This document shows, piece after piece, positions 1-11,608 of a stretch of 64,000 nucleotides of DNA (positions within the stretch are counted from its first letter, which is position 1; each line of letters begins with the position of its first letter). Under the pieces are notes generated by a model. The model ran no database searches. It saw only the letters and a list, made by a program, of their open reading frames with translations, and was not told the DNA's origin. The position numbers were made by a program, and so were the translations under genes. The DNA is taken from contig NZ_CP136336.1 in NCBI RefSeq assembly GCF_032681285.1, forward strand, positions 2,529,001 through 2,593,000, written 5' to 3'. Source of the stretch: Piscinibacter gummiphilus. Lineage in GTDB: Bacteria > Pseudomonadota > Gammaproteobacteria > Burkholderiales > Burkholderiaceae_C.

Positions 1-147
1 CAGGATGGGGCACCAGATGACGCGTGGAATCTCGACCACGCGCGGGTCGTGCAGGAACTGCGACAGGTAGCGGCGCACCGCGGGCGTGGTCGGCGCGTCG
101 GGCGTGCCGAGGTTGCACAAAAGGACGGCGGTGTCGGGGGCGGTCAT
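1..147 (-). CDS. hemH: Ferrochelatase, N-terminal part (cut by window edge)
   Basis: Ferrochelatase inserts ferrous iron into protoporphyrin IX, the last step of heme synthesis. Only the first 49 codons lie in the window. They begin with an ATG at 147 and read [13 protein letters not shown], then [10 protein letters not shown] and DPRVVEIPR, which is the classic N-terminal signature of the bacterial enzyme (NLGTPdaPt and [10 protein letters not shown]). The rest, including the metal-binding His and Glu, lies beyond the left edge. It is transcribed leftward, as is the histidine kinase gene whose stop codon lies 85 bases upstream. The identification is firm for such a short fragment; whether the gene is intact cannot be judged. 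Confidence 0.9.
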   Translation of the reverse strand, partial: MTAPDTAVLLCNLGTPDAPTTPAVRRYLSQFLHDPRVVEIPRVIWCPIL

Positions 148-232
148 TGGCGGGTGGGGGCAGGTCGCCGCCGAGGTGCGGCGGGCAGGGCGCGATTATC
201 GTGGCGCCGCCGAGGGGGCGGCCCTCGGCCGT

Positions 233-3200
233 TCAGGCGCCGCCGTGGCTGCGCTGCAGGCACTGCTCCACGTCGGCGAGGATGGTGCCCACGTGGATCG
301 GCTTGGTCCAGTAGCCGATGAAGCCGGCTTCGTAGGCGCGCTGCACGTCGTCGGGCATGGCGTCGGCCGAGCACATGTAGGCCGGCACGTTGTCGAGGCC
401 GGGCAGGGCGCGCAGCAGGTGCAGCACCTCGAAGCCCGAGGCGCCGGGCAGGTGGGCGTCGAGCACCAGCATCTCGGGCGGCCACTCCTGGGCAATGGAC
501 AACGCCTGGTCGCCGTCTTCCGCCACTCGCAGCTCGATGCGGTCGCCATGCAGGCGCATCGCTTCCTCGAAGAGGATGGCGTTGATGCGGTTGTCTTCGA
601 CGTAGAGCATCCGCAAGGGGCGCACCTGCGTGGGCGTGGCGAGGGTCTCGGTCTTGGCCGGCATGGCCGCGGGTGCATCGGCCGGCTGCAGATCGAGGCG
701 CACGCTGGTGCCCAGGCCCGCGCGGCTCACGATGGACAGCCGCCCGCCGATGGCCTGGGTGAGGCTGCGCGCAATGATGAGGCCGAGCCCGGTGCCTTCG
801 ATGGTGGACGTCTCGCGACCCAGGCGCTCGAAGGGCTGGAAGAGCCGGCTCATCTGCTCGTCGGTCATGCCCGAGCCGGTGTCTTCGATGCACAGCGCCA
901 CGCGGTCGGGCAGGGCGTCGAGCCGCCAGCGCACGATGCCGCCGGGGTGGTTGTACTTGATGGCGTTGGAGCCGACGTTGAGCAGCACCTGCCGCAGCCG
1001 CTGCATGTCGGCCTGCACCCAGGTGGCGGGCGGCACGCTCAGCTCGAAGCGCACGCCGGCCGCTTGCGCCAGGGGCATCAGCAGCTCGCTCGCGCGCGTC
1101 ACGGCCTGGTGCAGGTCGACCGGATTGAGTTTCAGCGTGAGCGCGCCTTCTTCGATCTTCTGCAGGTCGAGCACGTCGTCGATCAGGGCGAGCAGGTGTT
1201 CACCGGCTTCGAGCACGTGGCCGGCGTAGTCGCGAACGGTGGCGCCATCGAGGCCCGACGGGCTCAGGTTGAGAAGCTGGGCGAAGCCGATCACCGCGTT
1301 GAGCGGCGTGCGCATCTCATGGCTCATGCGCGAGAGGAACTCGCTCTTGGCATGGCTCGCCAGCTCGGCGGCCTGCTTGTCGCGCAGGGCCTGCTCGGAG
1401 CGGCGCTGTTGCGTGATGTCGCGGAAGGTCAGCACCACCGCGAAGGTCTGCGCTTCGGGGCGAAGCTGCAGCGGATGCGCGTTCAGCGCGACCCAGCGCT
1501 GCTCGCCATCGGCTCGGCGCAGGGCGTGGATCTGGTTGACCAGCGGCTGGTCGTTGGCGATCACGCGCAGCACCGGGTGCTGGTCGCTCGCCAGCGGGGC
1601 GGCGTCGGGGCCCAGCAGCTCGAAGGGCCAGGCATCGCCTGGGGCGTTCATGAGGGCGGTCTGCTCGGCGCCGACGATGTCGCAGCCCGCAGGGTTCACC
1701 GCGAGGATGCCGAGGGTCGGGGTGACCACGAGCAGGCCGTCGCTGATGGCCAGCGCCACCGAGCGGTACAGCTCCTCGGACAGGCGCAGCTTGTCGGCCG
1801 CACGCGTCTGCTCGGTCACGTCGCGCTGCACGCCGATGTAGTGGGTCAGCTGGCCATTCGCATCGCGCACCGGCGCCACGTGCACGGCGTTGGAGAACAC
1901 GCTCCCGTCCTTGCGCACGTTGCGGACCGTGACCGACGCCGAGCGGCCCTGGTCGATGGCTTCGCGCAAGGTGGAGCAGCCGGGCTCGTCGCGCAGGTGG
2001 CCCTGGAGGAAGCGGCAGTTCTGGCCAAGCGCCTCGGCCCGGCTATAGCCGGTGAGCCGCTCGAAGGCCGGGTTGACGTAGATGAGCGGCATGTCGGGCT
2101 GCAACGCGTCGGACACGCACATCGACAGCGAGGCCTCGGCCTCGAACGCGCGCTGCATGATGAGGACGTCGCGCTCGAGGTTGCGCAGCTCGGTGAGGTC
2201 GCGCGTCACGTAGAGCACGCGCTTGTTGGGCATGGGCGAGATGCGCGCCTCGAAGGTTCGCATGACGCCGTCGCGTGTGGTGAGGTCGTACTGGATGCGC
2301 TGCACCTCGCCCGTGGCCAGGGCCTGCCGGATGGCGGGCAGGGCCAGGTCGGCGATGGGGCGCGGTACGCCGCTGTCGAAGGGAAGGCCGCGCACGCTGT
2401 CCCATGAGTGCACGAGCATCGGGTGCTTGTCGGAACTGCAGGCGAGGTAGCGGCCTTCGTCGTCGAGCACTAACCACAGGTCGGGCACGGCGCCCAGCAC
2501 GGCGCTCAGCTGGTCTTGCGATTCGCGCAGCTGCTCCTGCTGGCGCGCCAGGGCGAGTTCGGCTTCCTTGCGGTCGCTGATGTCGATGGACAGGTGCACC
2601 ACGCTGCCGTCGTTGAGCCGCCGGTCGCTCACGATCACCCAGCGGCCTTTCCAGCGCATCTCGTGTTGCTCGCCGCGCGGCGAGGCGAGTGAGAGCCGCC
2701 AGCGCACGAAGTCGTCGCGGCCCTGGGCCGCCGGGTAGTCGCCCGCGTCGGCCATGCGCTGCACGATCTCGGGCCAGCTCGGGTCGCCATGCATGTAGGC
2801 GGCCAGGCTGCGCCGCCACACGGCATTCGCGACCACGACGCGGCCTTGCGGGTCGGAGATCATCACTCCCGCGGTGAGGCTGTCCATCGCTTCGCTGAGC
2901 AGGCGCTCGGCCGCCTGCGCCGCGCGCTGGGCTTCGATCCGCTCGGTGACGTTGCTGGTGGTGCCGCGGTAGCCGCGGAAGGTGCCGGTTTCGTCGAACA
3001 CCGGCGTGCCGCTGATGCTCACCGTGATGCGCCCGCTGGGCGAGGGGCGGTGCGCCAGCACGTCGCGAAAGGGGGCCTGCCGCGAGCGGGCGTCTCGATA
3101 CCGTTCCCAGGAGCGGGTGGCGTCGTCCTCCACGGGCTCGTTGATCTGCTGCAGCGTGCGGCCGATCACGAGGTTGGGCGGCATGCCGGTGTGGGCCTGC

Positions 3201-3748
3201 ACGCCCGACGACACCCACCGCACGCGTCCTTGGTCATCGCTCTCCCAGAGCCAGTCGGTGCTGGACAGGCTGGCCTCGCGCACACGCTCGGCGTGATAGC
3301 GCCAGAGGCTTTCCTTGAGGCGCGAGTCGAGCATCGCGCCGGCCAGCGTGGCGGTTTCGCGCAGCGCGGCGAGGGTGCTGTTGTCGAGACTGCTGCCCGG
3401 GTGCGTGAGGCCGAGGATGCCGACCGCGTGCTGCTGCGCCACCACGCGGCATGCGGCCCAGCCGTTGCCCGATGGGTCGATGCCCTGCTGCAGCGCGGTG
3501 TCGTCGAGGGAGAGGGTCAGGGCCAGCTCGGTCGCCAGCAGCGGGAGCTTGGGTTCGGCCAGGCCGACTTGGGCCTTGAGGTGCGGGCGCTGGTGCTGGT
3601 CGAGCACGGCGAGCCAGACGGAGGCACCGGGAAGCTGGCGCGCGAGCATGCGCACCAGGATGTCGAACTCTTCTTCGGGGGCTCCACCGAGCTTGCTCAC
3701 CGCGCGCAGCGTGCCTTCGCGGCTGGCCTCGACGGTGGTGGTGGCCAT
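233..3748 (-). CDS. Hybrid sensor histidine kinase with GAF, several PAS and one LOV (blue-light) domain, plus receiver
   Basis: This soluble multi-sensor histidine kinase has 1171 residues. Reading the protein suggests a GAF-like N-terminus (about 25-145), PAS-like repeats (about 160-275, 285-395 and 410-520), a LOV-type PAS (about 530-646) and another PAS (about 655-783). A HisKA follows with H810 in SHEMRTPLN, then HATPase_c with N-box N924/N928, DTGSG at 956 and GTGLGL at 985. The C-terminal receiver has D1097 in VLDAHLPG. The LOV segment holds GQNCRFLQ with photoactive Cys578, plus N610 (before VRKDG), N620 (FSN) and Q641 (GVQRDVTE), the usual flavin contacts. No membrane segment is obvious. 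By family it should autophosphorylate and pass phosphate to its own receiver. Light control is inferred from the conserved LOV residues. An adenylate cyclase gene lies just upstream on the same strand. Confidence 0.9.
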   Translation of the reverse strand: MATTTVEASREGTLRAVSKLGGAPEEEFDILVRMLARQLPGASVWLAVLDQHQRPHLKAQVGLAEPKLPLLATELALTLSLDDTALQQGIDPSGNGWAACRVVAQQHAVGILGLTHPGSSLDNSTLAALRETATLAGAMLDSRLKESLWRYHAERVREASLSSTDWLWESDDQGRVRWVSSGVQAHTGMPPNLVIGRTLQQINEPVEDDATRSWERYRDARSRQAPFRDVLAHRPSPSGRITVSISGTPVFDETGTFRGYRGTTSNVTERIEAQRAAQAAERLLSEAMDSLTAGVMISDPQGRVVVANAVWRRSLAAYMHGDPSWPEIVQRMADAGDYPAAQGRDDFVRWRLSLASPRGEQHEMRWKGRWVIVSDRRLNDGSVVHLSIDISDRKEAELALARQQEQLRESQDQLSAVLGAVPDLWLVLDDEGRYLACSSDKHPMLVHSWDSVRGLPFDSGVPRPIADLALPAIRQALATGEVQRIQYDLTTRDGVMRTFEARISPMPNKRVLYVTRDLTELRNLERDVLIMQRAFEAEASLSMCVSDALQPDMPLIYVNPAFERLTGYSRAEALGQNCRFLQGHLRDEPGCSTLREAIDQGRSASVTVRNVRKDGSVFSNAVHVAPVRDANGQLTHYIGVQRDVTEQTRAADKLRLSEELYRSVALAISDGLLVVTPTLGILAVNPAGCDIVGAEQTALMNAPGDAWPFELLGPDAAPLASDQHPVLRVIANDQPLVNQIHALRRADGEQRWVALNAHPLQLRPEAQTFAVVLTFRDITQQRRSEQALRDKQAAELASHAKSEFLSRMSHEMRTPLNAVIGFAQLLNLSPSGLDGATVRDYAGHVLEAGEHLLALIDDVLDLQKIEEGALTLKLNPVDLHQAVTRASELLMPLAQAAGVRFELSVPPATWVQADMQRLRQVLLNVGSNAIKYNHPGGIVRWRLDALPDRVALCIEDTGSGMTDEQMSRLFQPFERLGRETSTIEGTGLGLIIARSLTQAIGGRLSIVSRAGLGTSVRLDLQPADAPAAMPAKTETLATPTQVRPLRMLYVEDNRINAILFEEAMRLHGDRIELRVAEDGDQALSIAQEWPPEMLVLDAHLPGASGFEVLHLLRALPGLDNVPAYMCSADAMPDDVQRAYEAGFIGYWTKPIHVGTILADVEQCLQRSHGGA

Positions 3749-3915
3749 GACCGGCGCGGACGCTGTTCAAAGCGTCGCCAAAGCGACGTCAACGAGGCAA
3801 GAACCGGCCCACAACATGTGGACGACTTTAGCGGAGAAGCTCGAATCCAAGGGAGCAGGATCGCCCGCACTTCCGCGCAGTGATGCACGAAAAGCGAACG
3901 AACAACCCGGGCGAA

Positions 3916-4851
3916 TTACAGCGCGTCTTGCGGCTGCGTGTCGGCGAACTTGAGGACCTCGAAGCGCACGCATGGTGCGGTCGGGTCGGTGAGCGTGGCG
4001 CCCAGGCCGATGAGGCCCGAGCCATGCAGCGTGCAGGTGCCGCGGCGCAGCGACACGATCTCAGAGCCGGTGGAGAAGCGCACGTAAGTGCCGTTGTAGC
4101 TGAGGTCGGTCAGCTGGAAGGCGCCGCCGTGCCAGTCGATGCGGGCATGGGAACGCGACACACGCGAGTCGTCGATGCAGTAGGTGACCTGGGGGCTGCG
4201 ACCGAGCACCACGGGCAGGCTCGGGCCGGCGTAGACGCGGTTGAGGTCGAGCCACACGAGGCGTATGCCTTCCGGCTCGGCCTGCGGCAGCAGCTCGCCG
4301 TAGGCGGTGGCGGCGGTGTCGCCGAAGCGGCGGCCTTCGATGAGGTACACATGCACCGGCTCCACACGGCCGCGCAGCTGCACCTTGTCGAGGCTGCGGC
4401 AGCGCTCGCGCATGTCGGAGCTGAGACCGGCCACCACGCTGGCAGTGGCAAGGGTCTCGTTGTCACCGGCATGGTCGAGCAGGCGGGCGGCGACGTTCAC
4501 GGCGTCACCAAAGCAGTCGCCCGACATCTCGACCACCTCGCCGTGGGCGAGGCCGACCTGCAGCTTGAGCACCGGCACGCTGCGCTGGCCGGAGGGCGGC
4601 ACGATGCGGTCGAGTGAATCGTGCATCTCGTCGGCCGCGACCACCGCAGACACCGAATCGGCGAACACCGCCATCAGCCCGTCGCCCAGGGTCTTGACCA
4701 CGACGCCGCCCGAGGTGGAAACGATCTGCGAGATCAGGGCGACGCTGCGCGTGACCACGGTCGTGGCCTCGGTGTTGCCAAGCGTCTCATACAGCGCGGT
4801 GCTGCCGCGCAGGTCGGCAAAGAGGACGGTGCGCTGAAGAATCTGCGTCAT
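3916..4851 (-). CDS. Class III adenylate cyclase with C-terminal FHA domain
   Basis: The predicted protein of 311 residues has a class III cyclase domain at about 5-175. Metal-binding Asp13 lies in LFADLRGST and Asp57 in TLGDGLMAVF. The ATP-type specificity residues Lys53 and Asp116 are present, as are the transition-state residues Asn119 and Arg123 in DAVNVAARL, so it should make cAMP. A forkhead-associated domain follows (about 212-270) with LGRSP, SRSHARI and SYNGTYV, which would bind a phosphothreonine partner. The start is taken at ATG 4851. A longer frame to 4959 exists, but its first 36 codons read through an intergenic repeat-like stretch. The gene lies upstream of the LOV kinase on the same strand, 167 bases away, so co-expression is possible but not shown. 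Confidence 0.88.
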   Translation of the reverse strand: MTQILQRTVLFADLRGSTALYETLGNTEATTVVTRSVALISQIVSTSGGVVVKTLGDGLMAVFADSVSAVVAADEMHDSLDRIVPPSGQRSVPVLKLQVGLAHGEVVEMSGDCFGDAVNVAARLLDHAGDNETLATASVVAGLSSDMRERCRSLDKVQLRGRVEPVHVYLIEGRRFGDTAATAYGELLPQAEPEGIRLVWLDLNRVYAGPSLPVVLGRSPQVTYCIDDSRVSRSHARIDWHGGAFQLTDLSYNGTYVRFSTGSEIVSLRRGTCTLHGSGLIGLGATLTDPTAPCVRFEVLKFADTQPQDAL

Positions 4852-4867
4852 GTCAGTGCTGCCCGGC

Positions 4868-4922
4868 CGCCCGAAACCACTGGCCGCCCCCTCGGGGGGC
4901 AGGAGCGAAGCGACGTGGGGGT
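4868..4922. repeat. GC-rich intergenic repeat-like element
   Basis: This stretch contains a run of C, then TCGGGGGG, then an AGGAGCGAAGCGACG block and a G run. It resembles a short dispersed intergenic element that I recall from many Comamonadaceae-type genomes, where a C-run/G-run hairpin is followed by GCGAAGCGA-type spacers. Only one copy is seen here, so repetition cannot be shown from the window. It creates a false N-terminal extension of the cyclase frame. Confidence 0.45.
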
Positions 4923-4956
4923 TGTGCCATCTGTGAAGTTTATGGCACTCCACAAG

Positions 4957-4995
4957 CAAAACGCCCCGGCGAAATGGGCCGGGGCGTCCTGTCTT
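4957..4995. terminator. Terminator after rpoD, possibly bidirectional
   Basis: There is a perfect 10-bp stem: ACGCCCCGGC at 4961-4970 pairs with GCCGGGGCGT at 4978-4987, with a 7-base loop. On the minus strand the stem is followed by TTTTG, about 20 bases past the rpoD stop codon. On the plus strand it is followed by TCCTGTCTTTTT. This fits a factor-independent terminator for rpoD. Confidence 0.85.
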
Positions 4996-5004
4996 TTTGG
5001 TAGA

Positions 5005-7212
<2,208 letters not shown>

Positions 7213-7543
7213 GCAAATCCTCGGATGGTGATGGGCGTCACGGCTTGGTGCCGGGGCCTCGAGGGCGCACCAAACGACGGACCGAACCTGCTGTAGATGC
7301 AGACGTGAACCGTGCGTTCAAGGGCGACGAAGAGAGACCCGGCATGGCGCAGCCACTTCAAACGGTCGAAACCGGACGAAGTAGCCGTGTGCGGACAAGC
7401 TGGCGTGACCATCGAAGAAGCGCAGCCCTTGCGGGAGAAGGTGGCCTTGTATGGGGACCCTGGGTCAGAGGGTGGCCGGGACCGGAGGTGCTGCTGTCAC
7501 TCTTGCCGCGTAACAAACCCTCCATTATCGGCGAAGAGCGGGC
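7213..7543 (-). other. 331-base gap: rpoD leader and promoter region
   Basis: No credible gene lies between dnaG and rpoD. The frames here are short, lack good start signals and show no recognisable motif. The region would be transcribed as a leader of about 300 bases ahead of rpoD if the promoter at 7524-7552 is used. Confidence 0.6.
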
Positions 7544-7552
7544 TTACGTCAA
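7524..7552 (-). promoter_or_regulatory. Sigma-70 promoter for rpoD
   Basis: Read on the minus strand, a -35 hexamer TTGACG (7552-7547) is followed by exactly 17 bases and a -10 hexamer GATAAT (7529-7524). The -35 box overlaps the last codons of dnaG, whose stop codon is at 7546-7544. Initiation would fall near 7517, giving a leader of about 300 bases. Confidence 0.7.
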
Positions 7553-9388
7553 AGAGGTCTGCGAAGCGCTCAATTGGCGGATGCGGGAGTCGAGCTCGCG
7601 CCAGCGTGCGAGCGCTGCCGGGTCGCTGCCAGCGCGCTCGATGAGCGCACGCTGGGCGTCTTTCAGGGCATCGATGCGCAGGCTGTCGACCACCCGGCGC
7701 AGGTCGGCGAACTGGATCTCGTCGGCCAGCACGCTTTCGGGCATCCAGCGGGTGACGGTCTCGGCCCATTCGGTGTCCTGGAGGGCTTGTTCGAGCACGG
7801 CCCAGGGGGTTTCGCCCTGGTCGTGCAGGTGGCGCTCCAGCCAGGAACACAGCGGCCCGTGAGGGGCGGGCAACTCAGCGAGCAGCTCATGGTCGTCGGC
7901 GTCGAGCTGCTGCCACCATTCGCTGTGCAGGAGCAGCATCCGCAGGGCCGTGTCTTCCTTGCGGGCCGGCGCGGCGCGGCCGGCAAAGCGGGGCGCACGG
8001 GAGCTGCCCCGGGGTGATGACTTCGCGGGGGGCGCGAATGATTCCCTCTCGTCATCGTCGGAAGGCGGAGGGCGCCGCGCGCCGCCAGCCGACTGCCACA
8101 GCCGTGACAGGTCCGGCCCGGACAACCCTGCCATTTGAGCCAGCTCGCCGAGCAATTGCAGCTTCAACGCGCCTTCGGGGAGCGCGGTCCAGAGCGGTTT
8201 CGCGTTCGCGAGGAACTTGGCACGGCCTTCTGCGCTGTCGAGATCGACGCCTTCACGGGCCGCTTCGACGAGCTGGCGCGACAGCGGCACCGCCTGCGAC
8301 ACATAGGCCTCGAACGCCTCCGTGCCGTGCTCCCTCACATAGGAGTCCGGGTCATGCTCGGTCGGCAGGAAGAGGAAGCGGATGCTGCGGACGTCGCTCG
8401 CATGGGGCAGCGAGGCTTCGAGGGCGCGCCCCGCGGCCCGGCGGCCGGCCGCGTCGCCGTCGAAGCTGAACACCACCGACTCGGTGAAGCGAAAAAGCTT
8501 CTGCACGTGCTCGGCCGTGCAGGCGGTGCCGAGCGTGGCCACCGCATTGGGAAACCCCAGCTGCGCGAGCGCCACCACGTCCATGTAGCCCTCGACCACC
8601 AGCACGTAGCCCTTCTGGCGGATCGCGGCCCGTGCCTCGTGCAGGCCATAGAGCTCGCGCCCCTTGACGAAGACCGGCGTCTCCGGAGAGTTGAGGTATT
8701 TCGGCTCGCCCTTGTCGAGCACGCGACCTCCAAAGCCGATCACCTCGCCTTGCACCGAGCGGATGGGGAACATGATCCGGTCGCGGAAGCGGTCGTAGCG
8801 CTTGCGCTCCTCCTCGGTGTCGCCCTGGGCGATCACGAGGCCGCTTTCTTCCAGAAGCGGGTCGTCGTAGTGAGGAAAGACGCTGGCGAGGCCGCGCCAG
8901 CCGTCGGGTGCGTATCCGAGGCCGAATGCCGCAGCGATCTCGCCCGTGAGCCCGCGGCCCTTCAAGTACTCCACCGCGCGGGGGCTGCCCTTGAGCTGCT
9001 TGCGGTAGTGCTCGGCGGCTTTTGCCAGCACGTCGGTCAGCGTGGCCTGCTTCTGCTTCAACTCGGCGGCGCGTTCCCGTTCCTGGGGCGAGCGGTCGTC
9101 CTCCGGCACGGTGAGGCCCACCTGCTGCGCCAGGTCGCGCACGGCATCGATAAAGCCCATGCCGCTGTTTTCCATCAGGAAACCGATGGCGTTGCCATGC
9201 ACGCCGCAACCGAAGCAGTGGTACGTCTGCCGGGTGGGGCTGACGATGAAACTCGGCGTCTTTTCGCCGTGAAACGGGCACAACCCCTTGTGGTTGATGC
9301 CGGCCTTCTTGAGCTGGACGTAGCGGCCGACGACTTCGACGATGTCGACGCGGGAGAGCAGTTCCTGGACAAAGCTGGGCGGGATCAC
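7544..9388 (-). CDS. dnaG: DNA primase
   Basis: DnaG makes the RNA primers for chromosome replication and works with the DnaB helicase. The protein has 614 residues. It has an N-terminal CHC2 zinc-binding domain (about 36-65, with CPFHGEKTPSF and YHCFGCGVHGNAIGF), a core with GLGYAPDGW and FRDRIMFPI, and a TOPRIM domain with VVEGYMDVVALAQ and FSFDGDAAGRRA holding the catalytic acidic residues. The C-terminal helicase-interacting domain is shorter and divergent, as is usual. The start ATG gives the standard N-terminus (IPPSFVQELLSRVDIVEVVGRYV). The gene upstream in the same direction is an H-NS-like gene rather than rpsU or a YqeY-type gene. Confidence 0.97.
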   Translation of the reverse strand: MIPPSFVQELLSRVDIVEVVGRYVQLKKAGINHKGLCPFHGEKTPSFIVSPTRQTYHCFGCGVHGNAIGFLMENSGMGFIDAVRDLAQQVGLTVPEDDRSPQERERAAELKQKQATLTDVLAKAAEHYRKQLKGSPRAVEYLKGRGLTGEIAAAFGLGYAPDGWRGLASVFPHYDDPLLEESGLVIAQGDTEEERKRYDRFRDRIMFPIRSVQGEVIGFGGRVLDKGEPKYLNSPETPVFVKGRELYGLHEARAAIRQKGYVLVVEGYMDVVALAQLGFPNAVATLGTACTAEHVQKLFRFTESVVFSFDGDAAGRRAAGRALEASLPHASDVRSIRFLFLPTEHDPDSYVREHGTEAFEAYVSQAVPLSRQLVEAAREGVDLDSAEGRAKFLANAKPLWTALPEGALKLQLLGELAQMAGLSGPDLSRLWQSAGGARRPPPSDDDERESFAPPAKSSPRGSSRAPRFAGRAAPARKEDTALRMLLLHSEWWQQLDADDHELLAELPAPHGPLCSWLERHLHDQGETPWAVLEQALQDTEWAETVTRWMPESVLADEIQFADLRRVVDSLRIDALKDAQRALIERAGSDPAALARWRELDSRIRQLSASQTSLT

Positions 9389-9426
9389 CCCGCCAGTCTA
9401 GAGCCTCACCGCAGCTTCACCGGGCC

Positions 9427-9735
9427 TCAGAGCGCGAAGTCGTCGAGCTTCTTTCCCGAGGCGATCGCGGCCTTGAGCCAGTTGGGCTGCAGCCCGCGGC
9501 CGCTCCAGGTTTCGCCGGTCGCGCTGTTGCGGTATTTGGGCGCGACCTTCGTGCCCTTGCCGACACCCGCCTTGGGGGCAGCGCCCTTCGTCGACAGGTC
9601 GGCCACCGTGAGCCCATATTCGGCCATGATGGATTTGACCTTTGCGATGGCGTCTTGGCGCTCCCGCTTTTGGGTCGCCTCGATTTCCTGTTCGAGTGCC
9701 GCGCGTTTTGCCAGCAGGTCTTGCAGTGACGACAT
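9427..9735 (-). CDS. H-NS family DNA-binding protein
   Basis: This is a small nucleoid-associated protein of 102 residues. An N-terminal coiled-coil for oligomerisation (about 1-45, rich in Glu, Lys and Gln) is followed by a basic linker. The C-terminal H-NS/MvaT-like DNA-binding motif is seen as PKYRNSATGETWSGRGLQPNWL. ATG 9735 is chosen because GGGAG stands just upstream; a longer in-frame reading to 9819 would pass through the promoter region. H-NS proteins silence AT-rich and horizontally acquired DNA. Its targets here are unknown, though the window does contain a lower-GC island that could be one. Confidence 0.92.
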   Translation of the reverse strand: MSSLQDLLAKRAALEQEIEATQKRERQDAIAKVKSIMAEYGLTVADLSTKGAAPKAGVGKGTKVAPKYRNSATGETWSGRGLQPNWLKAAIASGKKLDDFAL

Positions 9736-9777
9736 GAGAATCTCCCTTGGGTAGCACCTGGGTATTAAGGCCGCGAT

Positions 9778-9806
9778 TTTATGGCCTGGAAACTTTAGTG
9801 CGCCAA
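9778..9806 (-). promoter_or_regulatory. Likely promoter of the H-NS-like gene
   Basis: On the minus strand, TTGGCG (9806-9801) and CATAAA (9783-9778) are separated by 17 bases. The predicted start of transcription lies about 35 bases upstream of the ATG at 9735. The match to sigma-70 consensus is moderate. Confidence 0.4.
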
Positions 9807-9888
9807 ACTGGATTTGCACGTCGGGTCAAATGAGACTCGCTCCCCAGAATTGAGGAGTCGCCCATATTGCGCTTGCGCCAGATAAACG

Positions 9889-10161
9889 TCAGGCCGAAGG
9901 CGGCACATACCCCGCAGGCTGTTCGGCGCCCTCGCCGAAGAAGAATCGTTCCATCTGGCGCGCCAGATACTGGCGTGCACGCTGATCGGCGAGGTTCAGG
10001 CGGTTCTCGTTGACCAGCATGGTCTGGTGTTTCATCCACAACTGCCAGGCTTCCTTGCTGATCTCGTTGTAGATACGTTTGCCCAGCTCGCCCGGGTACG
10101 GAGCGAAATCCAGGCCTTCGCCTTCTTTCTTCAGATACGCGCATTGAATGGTGCGGGCCAT
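9889..10161 (-). CDS. yggX: Probable Fe(2+)-trafficking protein
   Basis: This 90-residue protein matches the YggX family across its length: [31 protein letters not shown], then [30 protein letters not shown] and [11 protein letters not shown]. Cys7 is the conserved family cysteine. YggX proteins take part in iron handling and in protecting iron-sulfur clusters from oxidation. The start ATG 10161 gives the canonical N-terminus; a longer frame upstream runs through argA in another phase. It lies 38 bases downstream of argA in the same direction and is probably co-transcribed with it. Confidence 0.97.
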   Translation of the reverse strand: MARTIQCAYLKKEGEGLDFAPYPGELGKRIYNEISKEAWQLWMKHQTMLVNENRLNLADQRARQYLARQMERFFFGEGAEQPAGYVPPSA

Positions 10162-10199
10162 GAGGTACTCCTGTGAAATTGAGAATCTGAAAATTGTCT

Positions 10200-11555
<1,356 letters not shown>

Positions 11556-11608
11556 GCGCGCGCCACAGGCGAGAGGCTGAAATAATCCGCGATTTTGCAC
11601 GACGACCC

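Noticed and set aside
86..2407. Long plus-strand frame opposite the histidine kinase
   Set aside because: It is a mirror reading of the kinase gene in high-GC DNA, His/Gly/Arg-rich with no domain, while the minus strand holds a full set of PAS, LOV and kinase motifs.
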